A program made the position numbers and the translations under genes. From Lachnospiraceae bacterium YSD2013 (lineage in GTDB: Bacteria; Bacillota; Clostridia; Lachnospirales; Lachnospiraceae): a DNA stretch of 64,000 nucleotides. The notes under the pieces are model-generated. The model did not search any database, was not told where the DNA came from, and worked only from the letters and a program-made list of their open reading frames with translations. Shown here piece after piece: positions 52,854 through 62,309 of the stretch (position 1 is its first letter; each line of letters begins with the position of its first letter). The stretch is taken from NCBI GenBank assembly GCA_900100895.1, contig FMTX01000007.1, positions 62,001 to 126,000 on the forward strand, given 5' to 3'.

Positions 52854-53576
52854 TTATATAGACTTACGATACTTGCTGGGAGAAATTCCGGCTACTTTCT
52901 TAAACACCTTGGTAAAATAAAAATAGTCGTTATATCCCACGATCTCTGCAATTTCCTGAATCGATAAGGACTCGTCGCGTAAGAGTTCCTTGGCGCGCTG
53001 AATCCTGAGAGTTGCGATATAGTCGGAGAAATTGACTTTCAAGTGCTCCTTAATCATCTCGCTGAGTCTGCCCATGCTGACATTGTACTTGCCCGCAAGC
53101 GAAGTAAGGGAGATATCCTCCATATAATGGTCACGAATCTCCGTCACAACATTATCAATAAGGCGGTCATAGTAAACCGTCTTGCCCTCTTCACTCGCCT
53201 CGACACCGGTTTCATTCACGATGGCAGACAAGACTCTCTGAAGGTCTTCTTCTTTAATCGGTTTAAGAAGATAGTCGTAAGCATGATGCTGTACAGCTTC
53301 CTTGGCATAGGAAAACTCTGCGTAGCCTGAGATAATCACTACCTTCGTATCGGGTGACACCTCCGGAATAGCCTGCAAAAGCTCAAGACCCGAAAGCCCG
53401 GGCATACGTATGTCGGTGAAGACAACGTCGGGCTTAAACATCGCTATTTCTTCTTTGGCCGTGAGTCCGTTATTGGCGGTTCCGACTACGAAGACGTCCA
53501 TATTCAGTTTCTCAAGCAGCTTCTTAAGCCCCAGTGTAATCCAGACTTCATCGTCTGCAATATAAACATTTAACAT
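52854..53576 (-). CDS. AraC-type two-component response regulator (YesN-like)
   Basis: A 240-residue response regulator. The receiver domain has the acidic pair in VYIADDEVWI, the phosphoacceptor Asp near residue 55 in VVFTDIRMPGLSG, and the Lys in YLLKPIKEED. The C-terminal AraC domain (about 140-238) ends in IAEIVGYNDYFYFTKVFKKVAGISPSKYR. It should activate the adjacent sugar transport genes on signal from the YesM-like kinase. It begins 35 bp after the kinase gene. Confidence 0.95.
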   Translation of the reverse strand: MLNVYIADDEVWITLGLKKLLEKLNMDVFVVGTANNGLTAKEEIAMFKPDVVFTDIRMPGLSGLELLQAIPEVSPDTKVVIISGYAEFSYAKEAVQHHAYDYLLKPIKEEDLQRVLSAIVNETGVEASEEGKTVYYDRLIDNVVTEIRDHYMEDISLTSLAGKYNVSMGRLSEMIKEHLKVNFSDYIATLRIQRAKELLRDESLSIQEIAEIVGYNDYFYFTKVFKKVAGISPSKYRKSI

Positions 53577-53611
53577 CCAAATCGCCCCCCGAAATCAGAT
53601 GTAGTACGAGC

Positions 53612-55300
53612 CTAGCCGGGCTCTCTCATATGATCCGGTACCGAAATGCGTATCACGGTACCCTTATCTATCTCACTGTCCGCAGTGATTGTGTAATCGT
53701 CGCCATAGAACAGGCGCAGACGCTGCACGATATTGGAAAGTCCTATACCGCCACTCTCACGCGGATTATTAATCTCGTCACGATAATTTTCAAGAGTCTC
53801 TGCATCCATGCCGCAGCCGTTGTCGGTAACGGTCATTTCCATCCTGTCGCCGACGCTCTTGATGCAAACATTTACGTATCCCGCGTCCATCTTGCTCTCC
53901 AGTCCGTGGAATACAGAATTCTCCACAAGCGGTTGCAGGAAGAACCTTATCATCGGCTTATCAAGCACCGCTTCCTCAACATCGGTCTTGATGGCAATCT
54001 TACCCATAAATCTGTAGTCCATGATGCGCGCGTACCTCTCAATATGCGACACCTCATCCCTCACCGTCACGATGTTACTGCCCTTAACCGCGTACCTGAA
54101 GATATCCGACAGCGCCATGGCAACTTCCGCTATATTGTCCTCATCGTTAATCAGGGCCATATCACGGATACAGGAAAGGGTATTGTACAGAAAATGCGGG
54201 TTTATCTGGTTACGATACGCAAGAATCTCCATCTTCTGTTGCGCAAGCTCCGTTTCGTAAAGCCTGATCTTACTGTCCTTAATCTCCTCAATCATGCGCT
54301 GATTCTCATCAAGCATACGGTTAAGGCTTGCCGCCACGGTACCGATTTCGTCGGTTCTTCTGAACTTGAGTCGCCTCTCCGGGTGCTTAATCGAATCATC
54401 GATAAACCTATCAATCGCATGTATCGGTCGCGCCATCATGTAGTAGGAAAAGAAAATAATAATCGCAAGGAAGAGCGTAATCAAAATCGCCGCCAGCATG
54501 ATAAGCTTTCGAACCGACTCGCTTCCCTCGGAATTGCCCGATACGGATACCGCCACCGCGATACGAATACCGTTCTGCCAGTTACCTTCGCGGTACACGT
54601 AGTCTTCGTTTTCTTTTAACTCAGCCATAGTAACGTCCGACGGAACATTGCCGAAAGTGCTGAAGGATAAGTCTAATTTATTGGAGTCACTGAGAAGCAT
54701 GGCAGCCATGCTGTCGTTTAGGATATTGTTAAGTGTACCGTCAATTCGCCAGGGTTCCAAAATGAACACGCACATTCCGAGCTGCTCCTGCGCGCTTCCG
54801 CCCGCTCCCCCGTATATAGGGTAAAAGAAAGCGTAGTAAAAGTCCTTGCTGTCAGGATAGTACCAGTCGGCATTAAGGTCTTCGCCTTTTCGCAGGTACT
54901 GCTGCTTCTTCGGAAGTGTCACGGGCTTGCCGAGGGACACTAATGTATTCATGTCTTTATCTAGGAGAATTGCGGATACTATCTCACGATTTTTAAGAGC
55001 GATTTGAGAATAGTAGGAGGAAATCTTCGCCTGTTGGGCATCTTTATTTTCCTCACTCATGTCTTCCATGACCACGTACTGGCACAAAGCCTCGGCGTTG
55101 TAGCGAAGATTCTCTTCGTAGAGGCTCATAGCGTTATCGGCCTGCCTGAGCAAGCTGTCGGAAAGCGCCTCAGCGTAATTGTATGTGGTCTGTCGGACGT
55201 AGCGGTACGAAATATAGAGGGTACCGGTGAGCACAATAAGAACAGCCAGAATAATGCAGATGAGCTGCAGTAGCAAGCTGTTGCGTATCTTCTGAATCAT
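53612..55300 (-). CDS. Sensor histidine kinase (YesM-like)
   Basis: A 562-residue membrane kinase. Two membrane helices (about 10-32 and 265-290) enclose a 230-residue extracellular sensor domain. A HAMP segment follows, then the His_kinase domain: YRNQINPHFLYNTLS carries the phosphoacceptor His and VTDNGCGMDAETL the ATP site. It should sense an extracellular sugar or a binding-protein/sugar complex and phosphorylate the YesN-like regulator. It starts 30 bp after the ABC flippase gene, so it may be partly read through from the glycan cluster. Confidence 0.94.
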   Translation of the reverse strand: MIQKIRNSLLLQLICIILAVLIVLTGTLYISYRYVRQTTYNYAEALSDSLLRQADNAMSLYEENLRYNAEALCQYVVMEDMSEENKDAQQAKISSYYSQIALKNREIVSAILLDKDMNTLVSLGKPVTLPKKQQYLRKGEDLNADWYYPDSKDFYYAFFYPIYGGAGGSAQEQLGMCVFILEPWRIDGTLNNILNDSMAAMLLSDSNKLDLSFSTFGNVPSDVTMAELKENEDYVYREGNWQNGIRIAVAVSVSGNSEGSESVRKLIMLAAILITLFLAIIIFFSYYMMARPIHAIDRFIDDSIKHPERRLKFRRTDEIGTVAASLNRMLDENQRMIEEIKDSKIRLYETELAQQKMEILAYRNQINPHFLYNTLSCIRDMALINDEDNIAEVAMALSDIFRYAVKGSNIVTVRDEVSHIERYARIMDYRFMGKIAIKTDVEEAVLDKPMIRFFLQPLVENSVFHGLESKMDAGYVNVCIKSVGDRMEMTVTDNGCGMDAETLENYRDEINNPRESGGIGLSNIVQRLRLFYGDDYTITADSEIDKGTVIRISVPDHMREPG

Positions 55301-55330
55301 ACGATTGTAACCCCCTTCCCCAATATATAA

Positions 55331-57067
55331 TTATCTCTCTACCGTAATCTTACCATCCTTAACTCTGTATACCATATCGCACTTTTCGATGGTCTGAAGT
55401 CTGTGAGCGATAATCACAAGGGTCTTCTTACCATGCAATGCGTTTATTGATTCCATAATAGCCGCTTCGGTGTCGTTGTCAAGCGCCGAAGTCGCCTCAT
55501 CGAGAATGAGCACCTCCGGGTCGTTGTAAAGCGCTCTCGCAATACCGATACGCTGTCTCTGACCGCCGGAAATACGAATACCGCGCTCACCGATCTCTGT
55601 ATCGAGACCGTCGGGAAGCGTTCTGATGTAGTCCGCAAGGTGCGCCTCTTCAAGCACTGCCCACACACGAGCTTCGTCAATCTTGTCATCCGGAACACCG
55701 AAAGCAACGTTCTTTCTGATGCTGCCGTCGAGCATATAAATCATCTGAGGAATGTAACCGACGTTTGCAAGCCAGCCTCTGTAATTGTCCTCAGTATTAA
55801 CATCGTCCGCGTACACGCCACCCTTCTCAACCTTTAAGAGTCCGAGGAGAATGTCCACGATAGTAGTCTTACCTGCGCCCGATGAACCTACCACACCGAC
55901 TGCCGAGCCGATCGGAATCTCCATATCGGCATCCTTAAAGATATACCTCTCGGTCTCGGGATACTTGTAAGTGATACCGCGAAGGCTGATGCCTTTCTTG
56001 ATATCAATCTTAGTAACGTTAGGATCTGCAAAAGACATATCAGTATTCTTATTGTCTATTTCCTCGATAAGATTGTCGGAAACGTTCATAAGGAACGGTC
56101 TAAAGTACGATATCGCGTTAAGCTGATTGTTAATCTTATTGGCCGAAGGAAGCAGTCTGTAAGCCGCTGCCACAATACCGCCGAGAGCGGGAAGCTCCGC
56201 CTCGATGTTGCCTCCCTTCAAAAGAAGCACTATAAGACAAGCCATCATGCCCGCAATACTTACGGTCTCAATCAAAAGCTTGGGGGTATTGTTGTATAGC
56301 GTATATCTCTGAACTGCGTTAACATAGCCGGTTCCACATTTTTTGTACTCGTCTACGAAGTACTTCTCGGTGCCGGTAACCTTGACTTCTTTGATACCCT
56401 GAACGGTCTGGGAAATCCACTTAAAGAGTCCCGAATAGAAGTCCTGATTGTCCTTACCCGCACGCTCCATTACAGGCTTTAACAGCTTTGTGATGCAGAA
56501 CATTACGATAATCAGCAACGCACCCATCACAATACAGAAAAGCGGAGCGGTAATGAACAACAGTGCCGCAAGGAAGAGGCACACCATAACCTCTGTAGCA
56601 AGCGTCAGAAGTGCCTGCACAAGGCCGTACATGTTGTTAACGTCCGAGGTAATACTTCTCTGCACAACCGCCGTATCCGCGAACAGGTAGAACTCGTAAG
56701 GCCTCTTGATGTAGTTACGCATAAGACGCTCGGAAGTTCTGAACTGATTCTTGTATACAAAAGCGTATGTTAACTTCCAAAGCAGGAACAAGTACGCGTT
56801 CTTGGCCACAAAAGAAAAAATCAAAAGCACCATGAGAAATATGGTAAATCCCTTATCGCTCATGCCAAGCATCTTGTATGCCACGCTAAGTATTCTGTTG
56901 GTCTGCATGGTCTCAGGCGTTACCAGTACTCCGATAACCGCCATGAGCAACATGGTGCTTGCGGTCTCAAGTGCCGCTCCGATTACCATGAGCACCACAA
57001 GTCCCGCCATCTGATGCTTTTGCTTCTTGTCAAAAAGACGCATCAGTTTCTGCCAGATCTGTTTCAT
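55331..57067 (-). CDS. ABC transporter with fused membrane and ATPase domains (flippase-like)
   Basis: A 578-residue half-transporter with six membrane helices (about 20-315) and a C-terminal ATPase. Walker A is GVVGSSGAGKTTI near 375, the signature ISGGQRQRIGIARAL near 485, and Walker B LILDEATSALDND. It resembles PglK/MsbA-type exporters that flip lipid-linked oligosaccharides. Its position at the end of a glycan gene cluster and 4-bp overlap with the GT2 gene support that role. Confidence 0.9.
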   Translation of the reverse strand: MKQIWQKLMRLFDKKQKHQMAGLVVLMVIGAALETASTMLLMAVIGVLVTPETMQTNRILSVAYKMLGMSDKGFTIFLMVLLIFSFVAKNAYLFLLWKLTYAFVYKNQFRTSERLMRNYIKRPYEFYLFADTAVVQRSITSDVNNMYGLVQALLTLATEVMVCLFLAALLFITAPLFCIVMGALLIIVMFCITKLLKPVMERAGKDNQDFYSGLFKWISQTVQGIKEVKVTGTEKYFVDEYKKCGTGYVNAVQRYTLYNNTPKLLIETVSIAGMMACLIVLLLKGGNIEAELPALGGIVAAAYRLLPSANKINNQLNAISYFRPFLMNVSDNLIEEIDNKNTDMSFADPNVTKIDIKKGISLRGITYKYPETERYIFKDADMEIPIGSAVGVVGSSGAGKTTIVDILLGLLKVEKGGVYADDVNTEDNYRGWLANVGYIPQMIYMLDGSIRKNVAFGVPDDKIDEARVWAVLEEAHLADYIRTLPDGLDTEIGERGIRISGGQRQRIGIARALYNDPEVLILDEATSALDNDTEAAIMESINALHGKKTLVIIAHRLQTIEKCDMVYRVKDGKITVER

Positions 57068-57996
57068 AAATTTCTTCCCTCAAAATGAATATTGATAAGC
57101 CTCTGCTCGAAGTCGCGCCTGTTCTTATTAGCCATCGTCGAAAGAATGAGTCCGGCAAAAAACGACTGAATAGCCGCGATTACCACGAATCCGCACACAA
57201 TGAGTGTCGGGAATCGGCTTACAAGTCCGGTTTCAATATACTCCATCAATACAGGGATAAAGAAAATCACCGAAACAAGTGTAAGTAAAATCGCTATAGC
57301 GTTAAAGAACGCAAAAGGTTTGTAATTCTTGTAAAGCTTAACGATGGTCATAATTACCTTAAAACCATCCGAATACGTGGAAAGCTTGGACACCGAACCT
57401 TCGGGACGGTCTCTGTATTCCACCACTACGTTTCTGACATCCATGTTGTTGTAAACCGCATGAATGGTCATTTCCGTCTCTATCTCAAAGCCTTTGGACA
57501 GCACAGGGAAGGTCTTGGCGAAGTTAAAGCTGAAGGCTCTGTACCCCGTCATGATATCCTTGATATTTGTCTTAAAAAGTCTGTTGATTGCAAATCTTAC
57601 GAAGCTGTTGCCGAAGTTATGGAACGGACGCTTATTCTCCGTAAAATATGTAGATGAAAGTCTGTCGCCCACCACCATATCGGCACCGTCTTCGGTCACC
57701 AAATCGCACATCTTGCGGGCAAATTCCATGGGATAAGTATCGTCGCCGTCCACCATAAGATAGCACTTGGCATCGATTTCACGGAACATTCTTCTTATAA
57801 CGTTTCCTTTGCCCTGAAGGTGCTCCTTACGTACGATAGCGCCTGCAGCCGCAGCAATTTCGGAGGTCTTGTCGGTTGAATTGTTGTCGTATACGTACAC
57901 AACCGCTTCGGGGATATTGGCCTTCACATCAGCCACAACTTTTCCGATTGTCTTCTCCTCGTTATAGCAAGGTATCAAAACCGCTATGTTGTCCAT
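57064..57996 (-). CDS. Glycosyltransferase family 2 with C-terminal membrane helices
   Basis: A 310-residue enzyme. The GT-A domain starts IAVLIPCYNEEKTIGKVV, with the metal-binding acidic cluster in LMVDGDDTYPME. Two C-terminal membrane helices (about 232-252 and 262-290) anchor it. It is like polyprenyl-phosphate sugar transferases of the DPM1 group. The start at 57996 is supported by TAGGAGGG before it; the longer reading overlaps the upstream gene. It probably makes a lipid-linked sugar used by the neighbouring membrane enzymes. Confidence 0.92.
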   Translation of the reverse strand: MDNIAVLIPCYNEEKTIGKVVADVKANIPEAVVYVYDNNSTDKTSEIAAAAGAIVRKEHLQGKGNVIRRMFREIDAKCYLMVDGDDTYPMEFARKMCDLVTEDGADMVVGDRLSSTYFTENKRPFHNFGNSFVRFAINRLFKTNIKDIMTGYRAFSFNFAKTFPVLSKGFEIETEMTIHAVYNNMDVRNVVVEYRDRPEGSVSKLSTYSDGFKVIMTIVKLYKNYKPFAFFNAIAILLTLVSVIFFIPVLMEYIETGLVSRFPTLIVCGFVVIAAIQSFFAGLILSTMANKNRRDFEQRLINIHFEGRNL

Positions 57997-58006
57997 CTTA
58001 ACCCTC

Positions 58007-58789
58007 CTAATTGTCCGTGAATTCCGTCCAGGTGCCCAGGTACGCATTCTCATCCAGATACAAATCGTATTCGCCGTACGACTTAACGTAGTTAAACCCG
58101 TATTTATCGGGCTTCTCCGTCATCTCCGTATCCTGCTTGAGTATCAGATAAGGCGTATCGACCCGCCTAAGCTCAGCCGTGAGTCCCTCGGTATCAATGA
58201 CCTCGTCGTCCAGAAACTCCTCAACCTGACTGTAATCATTATAACCGTTTCCGAGAAGAACCGTTCTCCCGTAAGCCAGGCACACATAGGGCGAATACTG
58301 CCTCACATACTGAATCCTCTCAATCGGGAAGCAAGCACGAATCTCTCTCCCCTCAATCCTGATGTCGTCGCATATATTCACCACATCCTGCGGAACATGG
58401 TAGCTGTTCTCGGCCTTGGAAAAGTGGGGATTGCTGTAAATATACTTGCCTGAAATTATTATAATCAATACTGCCGCGGCAAAAGAAACCGCTCTGTACC
58501 GCTCCGGCAGCATATGCACCGCCTCAACCAGCGCACTGCACACCACCACCGCAAAAGGAATCATCCAAAGCAGCCTGTACAGTATCTCTCCGTCCTCGGC
58601 GTTCTTAGTGTAAATATTCCAAAGCGGGCAAAAGAAAATCGCGAGCACAAATATCGGCAGGTACACGGTAAGAGTCTTCACCGCGCCACGTTTAAGTCTA
58701 AAGCCCAAGAATACGATACTTACAAGTAAAAGTATAAATAAAAATCCGGAGCCCGAAAAGTCTCTTAAATTGTCAAGCATTCTTCCCAA
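58007..58789 (-). CDS. Membrane protein, probable C-terminal half of a DUF6077-like protein
   Basis: A 260-residue protein with four membrane helices in the first 120 residues and a soluble C-terminal domain of about 135 residues (extracellular or cytoplasmic). It starts 13 bp after a gene encoding a polytopic membrane protein whose last helix ends abruptly. Together they have the length of single proteins of the DUF6077 type. The start is either a TTG at 58789 or the ATG three codons later; neither has a good ribosome site. It may be the second half of a split gene. Confidence 0.6.
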   Translation of the reverse strand: MGRMLDNLRDFSGSGFLFILLLVSIVFLGFRLKRGAVKTLTVYLPIFVLAIFFCPLWNIYTKNAEDGEILYRLLWMIPFAVVVCSALVEAVHMLPERYRAVSFAAAVLIIIISGKYIYSNPHFSKAENSYHVPQDVVNICDDIRIEGREIRACFPIERIQYVRQYSPYVCLAYGRTVLLGNGYNDYSQVEEFLDDEVIDTEGLTAELRRVDTPYLILKQDTEMTEKPDKYGFNYVKSYGEYDLYLDENAYLGTWTEFTDN

Positions 58790-58802
58790 TTCTCAAGCCC
58801 CC

Positions 58803-59840
58803 CTATCTGATTTTTAGATACATCAAAACCGTCGCCGCACTGATAATTACAGGTGTGCAAATAAGGACGATGTTCCCAAATCGTTTTCTTTTGACAAGCA
58901 TCCAGAGTGCCGCACCGGCAATCATAATCGGTGCCAGAACGTTACCGAGCAAGCTCGACAATGATGCCGCGCCAAAAGTAGCAAAAAGAAGCATCAAATC
59001 TTTAATCTTAAGCTCACCCTCGGCCCGAGCCAGTCTGAAAAGTTCGTAGAAAAGAAGCGGCAAAATAATGCACGCAAGCGCTTCCTTGCCCTGTCTTGCA
59101 CGTGTAAGCAAGAACGTTCCCGAAGTTGATGTGGAAACGTTGGCAAACATTTCAAACACCGCCGTAAGCGTTAAGAACATGAATCTCTTCTCTCTGTTCT
59201 CCGCTCCGAACAGCAGCTTGGAAATCTCGTTGTACAGTATATAGGTCACAACAATCAATATAGGCGGGAGAATCGTATGCGCCAGTGTTGCTGTATGAAC
59301 TCCGCTCACTCGCGCCAACACTGCTTCCCACATGGGGAAAGGTGCGAACACATATCTGAAAGGCATCTCGTCAACAGGTACACCTATATAAGCATCCAGC
59401 TCATACATGCGGTTGGATATCTCTGCTGTCCTTGCGGTCGCAATATAAAAAGCATCATCGCCGTCTGCACAAGCATAGAAAATCGCCTTATAGAGCTGAA
59501 ATGCAACTATGCCAAGGAACAAACCGAGATAGATTATTTCGGACTTTTTGAAAGGCGCAATCGGCGCTTTCGGTCCGGCAATGATACGCCTCCTGATACA
59601 CATAAACAGGCCTGTTGCCGCAAGCACACCGTATAACGCAAGCAAAATCCACATCATCAGTGAGAGCGGCTTATGTTTGATAATAAGCGGCACACCTACG
59701 ACGAAGGCTAATGCCCAGGATATGATAAGCCCGTAAACAATCGTCATTAACGTGCTTTCATCGTCCCTTTTTAAGTTGTAGCCAATCATTGCAGTCGCCG
59801 GCAGGAAGACCGCAACGAATATCACACATCTAAGTATCAT
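58803..59840 (-). CDS. DUF6077-like polytopic membrane protein
   Basis: A 345-residue protein with eight to nine membrane helices. The segment ACADGDDAFYIATARTAE after helix 4, with its DGDDAFY acidic cluster, is typical of GT-C-like membrane proteins of this type. The ATG at 59840 overlaps the stop codon of the upstream gene by 4 bp. The protein ends directly after a membrane helix (VLMYLKIR), as if truncated; the next gene may encode the rest. Confidence 0.65.
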   Translation of the reverse strand: MILRCVIFVAVFLPATAMIGYNLKRDDESTLMTIVYGLIISWALAFVVGVPLIIKHKPLSLMMWILLALYGVLAATGLFMCIRRRIIAGPKAPIAPFKKSEIIYLGLFLGIVAFQLYKAIFYACADGDDAFYIATARTAEISNRMYELDAYIGVPVDEMPFRYVFAPFPMWEAVLARVSGVHTATLAHTILPPILIVVTYILYNEISKLLFGAENREKRFMFLTLTAVFEMFANVSTSTSGTFLLTRARQGKEALACIILPLLFYELFRLARAEGELKIKDLMLLFATFGAASLSSLLGNVLAPIMIAGAALWMLVKRKRFGNIVLICTPVIISAATVLMYLKIR

Positions 59841-61159
59841 ACAGTATCTCTGCGCTCCGTCAGTGCCATGACCGCAGCCGGCCATCCCACTACCATGAAC
59901 AGTACATTTCTATAGTCAAATTCGCGCACACATATCAATGTCGCGTACAAAGAAAGCAAAAGAATAATCAGCAACAGTGAAACGGTCACCGAAGCTTTAT
60001 TAGTCTCCTTACGGCAAGCCTTAACAATACCGGCGACAACGTACAAAGCAATCAAAACTACCAAGGCCATCGATGAGAATACAAAGTACACCTTTGAAAT
60101 CTCGGGCGCTGTCTTGAACATGTAGTACAGTCCGTTCACCACCGAAGTATCCGTCATACGTGTGACATACGCATAAGCAGCCGACGCCGGAGCGAGAACA
60201 TACAGGATTTCGTCGCTGATTACATCGCGCGCCCAGAATCCGAATCCCTTACCAAGCGAATACTCAACCGTAGTCTTATAAAAACCCTGCGCATTCTCCG
60301 TACCTATCAAGTCCTCGAATGAATAAGCGAAGGACATTGCAAGATTCTCGGGAATTCTTGCAGTATCGATCATCGTGTAACCGTAATCGACATCTGTCTC
60401 GCCCTTGTAGTATGCCACCCAGGAATCGGCAAGTTCGCTGTAATCAAACATATGGGGCCATACAACTCTCTGCATCATCAGAAATGCCGGCGTTCGACCC
60501 ACTCTTCCGTAAGCCTTGTCATCACTTATAAAGTGATTGGTTACTGCAGGAACAACAGTAGCTACTATAACAAGTGCCAAAAGAACGACTTCAAACTTCT
60601 TACGTACAATACAGCGCACTACGAAGAACACCACTCCGACAATGGCAAAAAGATACGCATAGTCAGGATTCAAAAAGCCTGCCATAAGCGCCGGCACAAA
60701 GAGTCCCACATACCACTTGGCATTGCTCTTGCTTTTTACAGCCGAGCCGATTGCTACGAGCACACATGAGAGCACAAGAGCATTGGGCGAAACCGCCGTC
60801 TCCGCCTGCAGAATCATAGGATTGAGCGCAACCACACCGGTTAAAACGCCTGCCGCACCCTTGCCGAACAGACTTGAAGCAAAGAACCACAACGCAAGCG
60901 TACCGACAACTATCTGCACAATCTGAAGCACCGCTCCATGCCCAAGCACGCGCACGATAAGCGCATACAATATTCCCATACTGTCATCCACCACAAGTGA
61001 ATCGGCAGCCTGAATATATGTGTGAGCTATGTAATCGGACTGATAAACGCCTATATTCTTAAACAGCCAAAAAGCCGCAAAGACAGCTTCTACAGCTATT
61101 GCGGCATAGGCAAAGTATTTAATTATCGTATTTATCGATATTCTTTTTTCAGACTCCAT
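59837..61159 (-). CDS. Polytopic membrane protein of the glycan cluster
   Basis: A 440-residue protein with about eleven membrane helices and a large extracellular loop of about 100 residues (KAYGRVGRTPAFLMMQRVVWPH onwards). The first loop contains QSDYIAHTYIQAADSLVVDDS, with acidic residues placed as in GT-C glycosyltransferases. It is not assignable to a named family by eye. ATG 61159 is chosen because AAGG lies six bases before it; it overlaps the end of the aminotransferase gene. Confidence 0.65.
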   Translation of the reverse strand: MESEKRISINTIIKYFAYAAIAVEAVFAAFWLFKNIGVYQSDYIAHTYIQAADSLVVDDSMGILYALIVRVLGHGAVLQIVQIVVGTLALWFFASSLFGKGAAGVLTGVVALNPMILQAETAVSPNALVLSCVLVAIGSAVKSKSNAKWYVGLFVPALMAGFLNPDYAYLFAIVGVVFFVVRCIVRKKFEVVLLALVIVATVVPAVTNHFISDDKAYGRVGRTPAFLMMQRVVWPHMFDYSELADSWVAYYKGETDVDYGYTMIDTARIPENLAMSFAYSFEDLIGTENAQGFYKTTVEYSLGKGFGFWARDVISDEILYVLAPASAAYAYVTRMTDTSVVNGLYYMFKTAPEISKVYFVFSSMALVVLIALYVVAGIVKACRKETNKASVTVSLLLIILLLSLYATLICVREFDYRNVLFMVVGWPAAVMALTERRDTV

Positions 61160-62291
61160 AGAATGCCTTAACACGATTGATTACAAATTCGCAGTCCTCT
61201 TCGGTGAGACTAAAGTACATGGGAAGTCTCGTAAGTCTCTCGCTTTCCTTTGTGGTGTAAATGTCCTCGCCGTGGAAGCGACCGAACTTCTTGCCTGCAG
61301 GTGCGGTGTGAAGAGGAATGTAGTGGAAAGCTGAATAGATGCCGTCCTTTAAGAGCGCATCGATAAGTGCCGTACGCTCTGCAATATCCTTGGTCTTAAT
61401 GTAGAACATGTGCGCATTGTGCTTGCAGCCCTCGGGAATAGTGGGAAGCTCTAAGAGACCGCGCTCTTTTAACGGCTTAAGACCTTCATTATACTGGTTC
61501 CATCTTGCAAGACGCGCGTTGTTGATTTCATCGGCCATCTCGAGCTGAGCATAGAGGTAAGCCGCATTCATGTCGGAAGGAAGGTATGAAGAACCGTAAT
61601 TCTGCCATGTGTACTTGTCCACCTGACCGCGGTAGTACTTGCTTCTGTCGGTACCTTTCTCTCTGATAATCTCGGCTTCCTCAGCCATTGCGGGATCCTT
61701 GATAAGGAGCGCGCCGCCCTCACCCATGGAGTAGTTCTTGGTCTCGTGAAAAGAAAGCGCACCGAAATCGCCGAAAGTACCGAGTGCCTGTCCCTTGTAC
61801 TCGGACATGATACCCTGAGCGTCGTCCTCAACAACCTTAAGATTGTGACGCTTTGCGATGTCCATAATCTTGTCCATCTCACAAGCTACGCCCGCATAAT
61901 GCACGGGAACGATAGCCTTGGTGCGGTCTGTGATAGCCGCCTCAATCTTATTCTCATCAATGTTCATGGTATCGGGTCTGATATCCACAAATACAGCCTT
62001 GGCGCCTCTAAGTACGAAAGCGTCAGCAGTAGATACGAAGGTAAAAGAAGGCATAATTACTTCGTCGCCTTCCTTGATGTCGCATAAGAGTGCAGCAAGC
62101 TCAAGTGCATGTGTGCAGGAAGTTGTAAGAAGAGCCTTGGAAGTTCCGGTCTTCTCTTCAAGCCACTTGCTGTCCTTCTTGGTGAACTCACCGTCGCCAC
62201 AAATTTTCATGTTGTCAACGGCCTGCTTAATATAGTCCATTTCTTTGCCCGTGAAGGGAGGCACGTTAAATCTAATTTTGTAATCAGCCAT
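61149..62291 (-). CDS. rffA: dTDP-4-amino-4,6-dideoxygalactose transaminase (RffA/WecE type)
   Basis: A 380-residue PLP aminotransferase of the DegT/DnrJ/EryC1 family. It matches E. coli WecE nearly throughout, for example VIMPSFTFVSTADAFVLRGA, VFVDIRPDTMNIDE and VPVHYAGVACEMD. The PLP lysine is in SFHETKNYSMGEGG. It converts dTDP-4-keto-6-deoxyglucose to dTDP-4-amino-4,6-dideoxygalactose. The product would go into a surface glycan assembled by the neighbouring membrane enzymes. No rmlA/rmlB genes are in the window; they should lie elsewhere. Confidence 0.94.
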   Translation of the reverse strand: MADYKIRFNVPPFTGKEMDYIKQAVDNMKICGDGEFTKKDSKWLEEKTGTSKALLTTSCTHALELAALLCDIKEGDEVIMPSFTFVSTADAFVLRGAKAVFVDIRPDTMNIDENKIEAAITDRTKAIVPVHYAGVACEMDKIMDIAKRHNLKVVEDDAQGIMSEYKGQALGTFGDFGALSFHETKNYSMGEGGALLIKDPAMAEEAEIIREKGTDRSKYYRGQVDKYTWQNYGSSYLPSDMNAAYLYAQLEMADEINNARLARWNQYNEGLKPLKERGLLELPTIPEGCKHNAHMFYIKTKDIAERTALIDALLKDGIYSAFHYIPLHTAPAGKKFGRFHGEDIYTTKESERLTRLPMYFSLTEEDCEFVINRVKAFYGV

Positions 62292-62309
62292 AATCTAATC
62301 ACCTTTCCG

